Below are positions 1-6,620 of a stretch of 9,315 nt of DNA, piece by piece. The notes beneath the pieces are model-generated. The model did not search any database. It was not told where the DNA came from and saw only the letters and a program-made list of their open reading frames with translations. Numbering within the stretch: position 1 is the stretch's first letter; every line of letters begins with the position of its first letter. Origin of the DNA: an uncultured Opitutia bacterium (GTDB lineage: Bacteria > Verrucomicrobiota > Verrucomicrobiae > Opitutales > UBA953); the NCBI GenBank assembly GCA_903859115.1, contig CAIOLH010000032.1, forward strand, positions 1-9,315, given 5' to 3'. The position numbers and the translations under genes are program-made.

Positions 1-2031
1 GCGGTACATCCCAACGTTGAACGTTATAAAGATTTAATCGGACTGCACGTTTGGCGCCCCTTCCCCCGCGAATAAATTATTATCGTCGGTGATAATGCTG
101 TCGAAAAAGATTTTGGTACGGGTGTTTTAAAAGTAACCCCAGCTCACGACCGCACCGACTTCGATATCGGCAAGCGCCATCAATTGCCGGTGATCGACGT
201 CATGAATCCCGACGGCACCATGAATGAATTAGCGGGTCCATTAGCGGGCATCGAGAGATTTAAGGCCCGTAACATGGCCGCCAAGTTACTCGAAGAATTA
301 GGTGCGTTAGTGAAAGTTGAGCCGTATGAAAATACCGTTGGTTATTCTGAACGTGCCGATGTACCCATCGAACCTCGCTTAAGTGAACAATGGTTTATTC
401 ACTATCCGAAGATTGAAGAAGCGAAACGTGCCGTGACTTCAGGCATGATTAAATTCCATCCTGAGCGTTGGACGAAAACTTATCTGCACTGGTTAGATAA
501 TATTCAAGACTGGTGCGTCAGTCGTCAATTATGGTGGGGACATCGCATTCCGGTTTGGTATCGCAAAGGTGCTGACCGCAATGATGCCAAGAACCGTCAC
601 GTCTCACTCACTCCACCCAATGACCCCCAAAACTGGGAACAAGATCCGGATGTCTTAGACACCTGGGCATCTTCTTGGCTTTGGTGCTTAGCTACCATCG
701 GATGGCGCAAGCCTGGTGAGACAACTCCTGAGCTCAGTCACTGGTATCCTACCGGTGCTCTCGCCACGGGACCTGACATTATTTTCCTTTGGGTAGCGCG
801 CATGATTATTGCAGGACTCGAATTACACGGTCCCGAAAAGAAAACATTAACCGATGACGAAATCCGTCAGCGCATTCCTTTTAAGCGCGTTTACTTCAAC
901 GGTATTATTCGCGATAAACTCGGACGTAAAATGTCGAAATCACTCGGCAACTCACCCGAACCGCTGGATTTAATTGCGAAGTTTGGTGCGGATGGACTTC
1001 GACTCGGCCTATTGCTTATCGCTCCTAAAGGTCAGGATATTTTATTCGACGAAGAACGCGTTTCTGGTGGAAGAAATTTCGCGAACAAACTCTGGAACGC
1101 TTCACGCTTCCGTCAGATGTCAGGCCCGATGTTTGATAATTCATCGCTCAATTCTATTGTTAAAAGAATTCAGCCAACTCAGTTAGATGATGATGACTTC
1201 GCCATCATCCACGGACTCGCAGAACTCACCGATAAAGTTGCTAACCAACTTTCCGAACACGAGTTCACGGCCTATGCCCAATCTCTTTATAATTTCTTCT
1301 GGGGCGATTTCTGTGACTGGTACGTTGAAGCCTCTAAAGCACGCTTAGCGGATCCCGCCTTACGTGATAACTGTCTCGCCGTACAAGATTTAGTCATTCG
1401 ACAATTCCTCTTACTCTTCCACCCCGTTGCTCCGTTTATTTCTGAAGAACTCTGGCACCTTTTAGGCTATGGTAATGAATCTGATTTCATTCAGAAACAC
1501 TCACCAGGTCTAGGTGGAGACTTATTAAAGACACTTCGTGAAAACGGAATCAAACTCATCAACTCCAAGGTGCAAGACGTTGCCCAATTGAGAGAGTTCG
1601 TGGTCGCAGTACGCGGCCTCAAATCGCAAGGCAACCAAGCGAACCGTCGCGATAGCAAAATCATTGTGCTGGCTAAAGATGCAGCTTCTCAGGCTATCCT
1701 TGAATCCAATAAGGATAAATTATTCCGTGTGGCTGGTCTCCAAGAGATGACTTTTGAAACCCATGCTGCAAATCGTCCTGGCTCCGTGACTCCACTTGGA
1801 ACGGTCATTCTGGAAATGGGTACCAATATCGACGTAGGTGCAGAAAAAATACGCCTCACCAAAGAACTCGAAAAAATCGAGAAGGCTGTCTCCGCTGGTG
1901 AAGCTAAACTTTCCAACGAAACTTTCGTCTCTAAAGCTCCGCCTGCTATTTTGGATGGCGCTCGCAAGCAATTAGCCGAATCGGTTGCTAAACGTGACGA
2001 AATTAAACGCATGCTCTCATCATTAAACTAA
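1..2031 (+). CDS. valS: Valyl-tRNA synthetase, 5' end outside window, with an in-frame stop at codon 25
   Basis: Class Ia aminoacyl-tRNA synthetase that charges tRNA-Val with valine in the cytoplasm and edits mischarged threonine. Frame +1 is ValS-like from the first base. Codons 1-24 match the family's AVHPxxERYxxLIG stretch, and the CP1 editing domain continues with GTGVLKVTPAHD (codons 39-50). The catalytic core shows WCVSRQLWWGHRIP (codons 171-184) and the ATP-binding KMSKS loop (codons 310-314, nt 928-942). An anticodon-binding domain begins near WNASRF (from codon 365). The C-terminal tRNA-binding coiled-coil arm is codons ~610-676. The HIGH motif lies upstream of the window; about 676 codons are visible, against 880-950 aa for full-length ValS. 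Oddity: codon 25 is TAA (73-75), with ValS homology on both sides in the same frame. The first downstream ATG (202) would give a protein lacking HIGH and part of the editing domain, so it is not a credible start. Identity is near certain; intactness is not. Confidence 0.95.
73..75 (+). other. In-frame TAA stop inside valS
   Basis: TAA follows Arg-Glu (codons 23-24) and precedes Ile-Ile-Ile-Val, exactly where ValS proteins read roughly RE-x-PII(V/A) before the GTG..TPAHD editing motif. The frame is the same before and after, so this is a substitution and not a frameshift. A single base change from CAA (Gln), AAA (Lys) or GAA (Glu) would produce it. No second stop or frame shift occurs over the following 650 codons, so the gene is not otherwise decaying. 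Confidence 0.9.
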
Positions 2032-2035
2032 AAAT

Positions 2036-2941
2036 ATGAAACCGACACTTCTCGTTATGGCTGCTGGCATGGGTTCGCGTTATGGCGGACTTAAGCAAAT
2101 CGACTCCATGGGACCCTCGGGCGAAACCATCCTCGATTATTCCGTCTTCGATGCCATTCGTGCTGGCTTTGGTAAAGTGGTGTTCATTATTAGACCCGAC
2201 TTCGAAAAAGATTTTCGTGAACGTATCGGCACTAAATTCTCCAATAAAATTGAAGTAGATTACGCGTTTCAAACGATTGATAAATTACCTCAAGGATTTA
2301 CCGTTCCCGCCGGACGTGAAAAGCCCTGGGGCACCACGCATGCGATTTTATGTGCTCGCGAGGTCGTTAAAACTCCCTTCGCCGTCATCAATGCTGATGA
2401 CTTCTATGGTCGTGATTCCTACGCGGTCCTAGGCAAAAAACTTTCCGCGGCGGCTAATATCGAAAACCATTACAACATGGTCGGTTTCACGTTAAAAAAT
2501 ACTCTGTCTGATCACGGTACCGTCGCACGTGGCGTTTGTCGTCTCAATGACAAAGGTTTCCTTACCGATATCCAAGAACTTCTTAAAATCGCTAAAACAG
2601 ATTTCGGTGCGCAAAACGTGGCAGATGATGGTACCGTCACCAAACTGAATGGTGATGAACCCGTTTCGATGAATATGTGGGGCTTCACGCCTAACATTTT
2701 CCCACAATTGGAAACTTTATTCAAAAAATTCCTCACCGAAAAAGGTCAGGAATTAAAAAGTGAATGTTACATCCCTCTGAGCCTCGGTGAAATTGTGAAG
2801 AATGGCGAAGGCGACTGTGCGGTCTTACGTACCAGTTCATCTTGGTTCGGCGTAACCTATCGCGAAGACAAACCTATCGTGCAGGCTAGCATCCAAAAAC
2901 TAGTTAACGAAGGTTCCTACCCTTCTAATCTTTGGGCTTAA
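2036..2941 (+). CDS. Sugar-nucleotidyltransferase-like protein, specificity unknown
   Basis: GT-A-fold NTP transferase, expected to join a nucleoside triphosphate to a sugar phosphate with release of pyrophosphate; the substrate cannot be named. The N-terminus carries the nucleotide-binding signature AAGMGSRYGGLKQ (residues 9-21). PWGTTHAI (97-104) follows, then the metal-binding NADDFYG (119-125). The conserved-looking C-terminal blocks SMNMWGFTP (211-219) and WFGVTYREDKP (270-280) resemble a stand-alone bacterial family usually annotated only as 'nucleotidyltransferase'. It starts 4 bp after valS with no Shine-Dalgarno sequence, so it probably shares valS transcription or is coupled to it. 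The start fits because the glycine-rich loop begins about 10 residues in. The C-terminus overlaps the convergent minus-strand gene by 4 bp. It has no signal peptide or membrane segment, so it is probably cytoplasmic. Family call is strong; biological role is unknown. Confidence 0.88.
   Translation: MKPTLLVMAAGMGSRYGGLKQIDSMGPSGETILDYSVFDAIRAGFGKVVFIIRPDFEKDFRERIGTKFSNKIEVDYAFQTIDKLPQGFTVPAGREKPWGTTHAILCAREVVKTPFAVINADDFYGRDSYAVLGKKLSAAANIENHYNMVGFTLKNTLSDHGTVARGVCRLNDKGFLTDIQELLKIAKTDFGAQNVADDGTVTKLNGDEPVSMNMWGFTPNIFPQLETLFKKFLTEKGQELKSECYIPLSLGEIVKNGEGDCAVLRTSSSWFGVTYREDKPIVQASIQKLVNEGSYPSNLWA
2938..2941. other. Shared TTAA: overlapping stop codons of convergent genes
   Basis: The plus-strand nucleotidyltransferase ends with TAA at 2939-2941. 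The minus-strand gene ends with TAA read from 2940-2938. The palindrome TTAA supplies both stops, giving a 4-bp tail-to-tail overlap. There is no intergenic space for a terminator, so each transcript must run into the opposite gene or end inside it. Confidence 0.95.
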
Positions 2942-3801
2942 TTAGTGACGTGAAGTGGGGCGACTAAGTAATCGTTCTCACCGTCGTTGATATTTATCCA
3001 AATCTCGTAGTCACCTGCGGCAGGCAATTTGAGCTTAAAGGCTAAGGTTGGTTCTGACTCGTACTCTTGACCTTCGAGCGACGGGTGCATGTGAGCGTAA
3101 CCAGTCTTCTTAAGGTCAGTCGAAAACACAACGGCATGACCCAGTGCGCCCATAATAGGCTTTAGCTTAAGGATGCTAGAGGGATTAGCGGTTGAGAGTT
3201 TGAATCTCAATGTGGCTGATTCGCCTGTCTTGTTGGTATTACTTGTAAGAGAGACTATTTTATTACGGCTTACTCGATTGCGTAATTCCGATTCATGGCA
3301 CCAAGTTCCCTTGGCTTCAGCTAAAATAGTACGACCAGATCTCAAAGGAACGAAGTCGATATAGGCCTGCAATTCACCACCCGGATTTCCTTTTAAAAAC
3401 TCTTCGGGAAATTTAAAGTGCCAAACTCCAGAATCATCCGAGACGGGATGTATATGAATGTAGTCAGTTCGTCCGGTATTTTGCTTCAGATGTAGATGTA
3501 CTTTTTGGGTATGAGATACAGCGATTTCATAATCATAAAACAATTTACCGTCCGTTTTAATCAATCGAAGTTCGCCATCGTTCTGATTAAATTTGATTTC
3601 AGCCTTTACCGGAAATTGTAAATCCTTGGGACTGTAGAAATTAGCTTCTTCGTTAACTCCGCAGAATTCTAAACCTCGATCCAGAACAGGCTGATGGGCG
3701 ACATGTAATAACGCACACTGCGTATCGGGTAACGATTTCAACAAGGCGAATAATCCCAGTGCTAGGATAGAAATCAGAATAAGCTGACGGCGTTTATTCA
3801 T
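2938..3801 (-). CDS. Exported or membrane-anchored protein with two HxHP motifs (possible metal-binding protein)
   Basis: 287-aa protein not recognised as a named family. Residues 1-8 are positively charged and 9-22 hydrophobic (a signal anchor or signal peptide), so it should act in the periplasm or on the periplasmic side of the inner membrane. The rest looks beta-rich. It holds two related segments, each with a His-x-His-Pro motif: IHIHP (115-119, preceded by VHLHL at 101-105) and AHMHP (236-240, preceded by GALGHAVV at 218-225). Each is followed by an F-x-F/F-K-L-type strand and a G-(E/D)-(L/Y) turn. The second segment resembles the GALGH...HxHP pattern of YtkA/FixH-like exported domains often found near copper proteins (recalled, not searched). 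Cys29, Cys47 and Cys168 are further possible ligands or disulfides. The ATG overlaps the SCO-type gene's stop (ATGA), so it is probably co-translated as the last gene of the array. Metal binding is inferred from residues and neighbours only. Confidence 0.85.
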   Translation of the reverse strand: MNKRRQLILISILALGLFALLKSLPDTQCALLHVAHQPVLDRGLEFCGVNEEANFYSPKDLQFPVKAEIKFNQNDGELRLIKTDGKLFYDYEIAVSHTQKVHLHLKQNTGRTDYIHIHPVSDDSGVWHFKFPEEFLKGNPGGELQAYIDFVPLRSGRTILAEAKGTWCHESELRNRVSRNKIVSLTSNTNKTGESATLRFKLSTANPSSILKLKPIMGALGHAVVFSTDLKKTGYAHMHPSLEGQEYESEPTLAFKLKLPAAGDYEIWININDGENDYLVAPLHVTN

Positions 3802-4634
3802 TTCGCGGGAGTCACTTGATTCAACTTCAGCAAATAATCTGCCACGTCGACCGGGTCAAATTGGGCGCCCTCTCGACGATGAATAATCCTTCCCTCCGGA
3901 CTGACGATAATGAGCGCGGCATTATGGATGATGGTTCCATCGGATTGAGTGGTGAGAATGCCGTATTGACGCATCAAATCCTTAATCTGATTGGCATCAC
4001 CCGTCAGGAAATGATGTCGGGCCGAATTAATACCATAGCCGGCAGCATAGGTATTTAATATTCCAGGCGAGTCATTCTGCGGATCAAAACTTACGGAGAT
4101 AAGTTTAATATTTTTCAACTCAGGATATTTATCCAATTCGTCGGCCAAACGTTTCATGCATTGCGTAGAGGCGGGACACATCTGTGCATTGCGACAATGG
4201 GTAAAAATGAAGTTAATGGCTATGGGCTGACCTAGAAAATCTTTCTTGAAGAGAAGTTTACCGTTTTGATTCCAAAGAGCCATCGGAGGCATTAAATCAT
4301 TGGCACCGCGTAAAACGATACGTCCGCGCTCAACGGTATCGCGACGCAACGCATCGGTCACCTCTGCGACTTGTCTTAATTCTTCAGAATCAGCAGGAAA
4401 AATTAAATCGGTACGGGTGGCATCTCCGTTTTTAACCAAAGTACATTTTACTTTTTTCTGTGACCAGTTGATGGCGACATCGCCCGGAAGTAGTTGGATT
4501 GTCTTGAGTTCTTTATTGGTCTGGAATTGAGCCGTGGATTGAGCGGTATCTACTGCAATAATTTTTCCCTCCAAGGTCTGCGCGTTCAATCGATTCGTTA
4601 TGAAAAAACCGATGAACAATAAAAAATATTTCAT
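3798..4634 (-). CDS. SCO1/SenC-family protein with extra N-terminal domain
   Basis: 278-aa exported thioredoxin-fold protein. SCO proteins deliver copper to the CuA site of cytochrome oxidase or act as thiol reductants; which applies here is unknown. A signal peptide spans residues 1-18 (hydrophobic, ending LNA before Gln19). Residues ~20-90 form a small beta-rich domain placed where some SCO proteins carry a CusF-like copper domain, but it lacks that fold's Met-rich patch. The SCO domain is ~105-272: INFIFTHC (140-147), copper-site cysteines Cys147 and Cys153, SFDPQND (182-188), and the ligand-type histidine in IIHNAALIIVSPEGR (His237). The cysteines are spaced CX5CP, not the textbook CX3CP; this spacing also occurs in some bacterial SCO-like proteins. 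The ATG overlaps the upstream phosphatase stop (ATGA), and its own stop overlaps the next start (ATGA). No Shine-Dalgarno sequence is visible. Confidence 0.9.
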   Translation of the reverse strand: MKYFLLFIGFFITNRLNAQTLEGKIIAVDTAQSTAQFQTNKELKTIQLLPGDVAINWSQKKVKCTLVKNGDATRTDLIFPADSEELRQVAEVTDALRRDTVERGRIVLRGANDLMPPMALWNQNGKLLFKKDFLGQPIAINFIFTHCRNAQMCPASTQCMKRLADELDKYPELKNIKLISVSFDPQNDSPGILNTYAAGYGINSARHHFLTGDANQIKDLMRQYGILTTQSDGTIIHNAALIIVSPEGRIIHRREGAQFDPVDVADYLLKLNQVTPAK

Positions 4635-5560
4635 GAATGCGTAGCGTCTTCTGCGATGAGTAGTTGAATCATTCCTTGTCTGACTCCATGGTGAGTAAGA
4701 TAGAAGGCTTCAGCCTGAGTCAAATCGGCGAGCACACAAATCGTGAGTAATGCCGCTGGCATAATATCAAGGCGATCAGCAGGGATGCCTTTTAACTGCT
4801 TTCGCTCATCGGACGTTAATTTGCAGATTCGATCTTTGAGTTCACGAATTCGCAATGCGGGGAGTCGACCCGCCACCGGCGCCTCGCCCATCGCTTCAAG
4901 ATAAAGGGCAATGGCGGTAAAGGCACCACCAGCGCCCACCAGCAAGGAGTCTCGGGCAGCTTCATTCAACAAGGCGTCTTTAAGCTGTGAGCGAATGATT
5001 GCCTGAAAAGTTAACTGATGCTGTTCATCGATCACCCCATCCTGCCTGGATTGTAGTTGTGACGTTAAACGGACGGAACCCAATGGATAACTTCGGGCAA
5101 AGGTACATTGTTTGCCGTGTAATTTACTGATTTCTAAACTTCCTCCACCTAAATCAAACGCGAGGATGTTTCGATAATCAGCATAAACAGGATCTACCCG
5201 GACACCTTGTGCAGCTAAGCGTGCTTCGACTTCACCCGAGATAATGGTTAACGGCATGCCGCAAAGTTCCGTGATTTTAGCAGAAAAATCTTCACGATTT
5301 ATACAGTCGCGAACCGCACTTGTTCCCAACAGAACAATCTTTTGAGCACCTTTATCTTGAGCGAATCTCACCAGACGAGTTACCGCCTGAGCACCTTGTT
5401 CAATTTTTTCGGGATGCAGTCTGACTGGACTTTCACCCGACGGAAAAAGTCTCACTGACTCCGTCGATCGACCCAACTCCTTCATGCCATGGATATCAAC
5501 CACGGTTACCTTTAAGGAGTTGGAACCAATATCAACGACTGCATAAATACCGTTCGACAT
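4631..5560 (-). CDS. Ppx/GppA-family phosphatase (exopolyphosphatase or pppGpp phosphohydrolase)
   Basis: 309-aa actin/Hsp70-fold (ASKHA) phosphatase of the cytoplasm. Members remove terminal phosphate from polyphosphate or convert pppGpp to ppGpp; sequence alone does not decide. Visible motifs in order: DIGSNS phosphate loop (10-15), GTSAVRD (79-85), ISGEVEARL (107-115) where Glu112 aligns with catalytic Glu121 of E. coli Ppx, DLGGGSLE (136-143), GAGGAFT (209-215) and RLDIMPA (263-269). The protein stops after the two catalytic lobes. It therefore has the short single-module form and lacks the C-terminal HD-like domain of about 500-aa E. coli Ppx/GppA. The start is 2 bp after the LpxR-like gene's stop. 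A GGAG lies 16 nt upstream, too far to be a standard ribosome site. The 3' end overlaps the SCO-type start by 4 bp, so coupling to a copper-type protein is likely. Confidence 0.92.
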   Translation of the reverse strand: MSNGIYAVVDIGSNSLKVTVVDIHGMKELGRSTESVRLFPSGESPVRLHPEKIEQGAQAVTRLVRFAQDKGAQKIVLLGTSAVRDCINREDFSAKITELCGMPLTIISGEVEARLAAQGVRVDPVYADYRNILAFDLGGGSLEISKLHGKQCTFARSYPLGSVRLTSQLQSRQDGVIDEQHQLTFQAIIRSQLKDALLNEAARDSLLVGAGGAFTAIALYLEAMGEAPVAGRLPALRIRELKDRICKLTSDERKQLKGIPADRLDIMPAALLTICVLADLTQAEAFYLTHHGVRQGMIQLLIAEDATHS

Positions 5561-5562
5561 AA

Positions 5563-6528
5563 TTAAAAACTAATTACTCCTTTGAATCCGCCAAAGTAAT
5601 GAGCTTGGGCCTGGGTTTCGAAATCTTTAGACCGCACCGCTAAATAATAGGTAATCGAGGTTCGGTAAATACTAGCGGTGGCACCGAGGAGTAATTGTCC
5701 GACTACAGGTGTGCGAATGACGTGGGCCGACTCTCTAAACGTTGTTCCATCGGTCGCATAATTTTTAAATACGAACTCCAATTGAGCATCGGCAAAAAAG
5801 TAAGATGAAAAAGTGCGGGGATAAACTCCGTCCGAACGATAGTTGGGACTAAACGCACTACTGTGTCGAATGGTACCCTCACCCCAGGTGTCTTGTAGGT
5901 TCACACCCCAACGAGCCTGAGCACCCAGCGCTAATTCAGTACGAATCGTTCCCAACTGTATTTGTCCATGGGCGATTACATCACGCAGATTTCTACCGGA
6001 ATCATCCCAGCTTATTTTACGTTTAAATTCTGCATTCAGATTGAACACCGGCTCAGTCGGAATTTGGCTACCCCATCCAGCGGGTACGCCGATGCCGATG
6101 ACATGGTGAAATCGATCTTGAATCGTTTCTGCACCCGAAGCTGGACCCGTGATACCCACTTGCCCTTCCACCGTAAAGAGACAGTCGCGACGGCCACCTC
6201 TTTCCAACACCTTACCGTATCCATAAGTTAAATATAAAACACCTGAGTAAGGTTGATCTTCATCATCAGGCACTGGATTTTGGGTATCCGCTGGAGTATT
6301 AATTTCTTGAGTCAGAGCCCAATAAAAATTTGGGTCGTTTTGAAAATGAATGCGTAAACCCTGCGTGTAGTATTTATCGGTATTTTTTGTACCAAATTTA
6401 TCATTTTCTTCGGTGAGACCGACAATGGGGTGCCCTCCCTCCGTGTCTTGAGATACGCGCAGAACCGGACCTGAGGTTTCGGCGAGAACCACAGTCGTAA
6501 ATACTAAATTTAACATCACTCGGCGCAT
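5563..6528 (-). CDS. LpxR/DUF2219-like outer-membrane protein (putative lipid A 3'-O-deacylase)
   Basis: 321-aa exported beta-barrel. LpxR of Salmonella is a Ca-dependent outer-membrane enzyme that removes the 3'-acyloxyacyl chain of lipid A. A short signal peptide (1-16, ending VLA) precedes the family's N-terminal block TEENDKFGTKNTDKYYTQG (39-57), which holds the Asn-Asp pair (42-43) used by LpxR. DQPYSG (91-96) follows. Then comes QDRFHHVIG...GWGSQ (137-155), in which Gln137 and His141 have the same four-residue spacing as LpxR Gln118/His122. Alternating hydrophobic strands continue to a terminal Phe321, the usual BAM recognition residue. Deacylase activity is inferred: not all DUF2219 proteins have been shown to act on lipid A, and I could not place every LpxR active-site residue. 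It is first in the minus-strand array and divergent from the Mla-type cassette. No SD precedes the ATG; an ATG at residue 5 is an alternative start. Confidence 0.85.
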   Translation of the reverse strand: MRRVMLNLVFTTVVLAETSGPVLRVSQDTEGGHPIVGLTEENDKFGTKNTDKYYTQGLRIHFQNDPNFYWALTQEINTPADTQNPVPDDEDQPYSGVLYLTYGYGKVLERGGRRDCLFTVEGQVGITGPASGAETIQDRFHHVIGIGVPAGWGSQIPTEPVFNLNAEFKRKISWDDSGRNLRDVIAHGQIQLGTIRTELALGAQARWGVNLQDTWGEGTIRHSSAFSPNYRSDGVYPRTFSSYFFADAQLEFVFKNYATDGTTFRESAHVIRTPVVGQLLLGATASIYRTSITYYLAVRSKDFETQAQAHYFGGFKGVISF

Positions 6529-6620
6529 TGAATAGATAGTTAATCAAATCGACATTGGGAGCCCGGGACAATGCCTTTCTGCTTGTTTAATCAAGCCTGC
6601 CCAAGTATCTGATTATCAGG
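6529..6620. promoter_or_regulatory. Divergent intergenic region carrying the promoters of two opposed operons
   Basis: This 92-bp gap is the only real intergenic space in the window and separates the two 5' ends, so promoters for both the minus-strand array and the Mla-type cassette must lie in or near it. It holds the inverted repeat GCTTG-N6-CAAGC (6581-6596), an 11-bp palindrome CTGATTATCAG (6609-6619) touching the mlaE-like ATG, CCCGGG (6562-6567), and a direct repeat TTAATCAA (6540-6547 and 6587-6594). A weak plus-strand promoter guess is TTGTTT (6583-6588), 17 nt, then TATCTG (6606-6611). I found no convincing consensus pair on the minus strand. Confidence 0.55.

Noticed and set aside
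184..204. Start of valS at TTG 184 or ATG 202 as a genuine shortened gene
   Set aside because: ValS homology continues upstream in the same frame to base 1, and the protein would lack the HIGH motif and part of the editing domain.
1689..2012. 107-codon minus-strand open frame opposite the ValS coiled-coil arm
   Set aside because: It lies wholly within the well-supported valS frame, has no recognisable motif, and is typical of an antisense shadow.
2895..2925. Possible minus-strand terminator: GAAGG/CCTTC stem (2909-2913 with 2921-2925) followed on the minus strand by a GTTTTT run
   Set aside because: The stem is only 5 bp, the T-run starts about 9 nt after it, and it lies inside the nucleotidyltransferase coding region. 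It is too weak to call.
6562..6567. CCCGGG palindrome in the divergent region as an operator by itself
   Set aside because: A 6-bp palindrome is expected by chance and has no second copy nearby.
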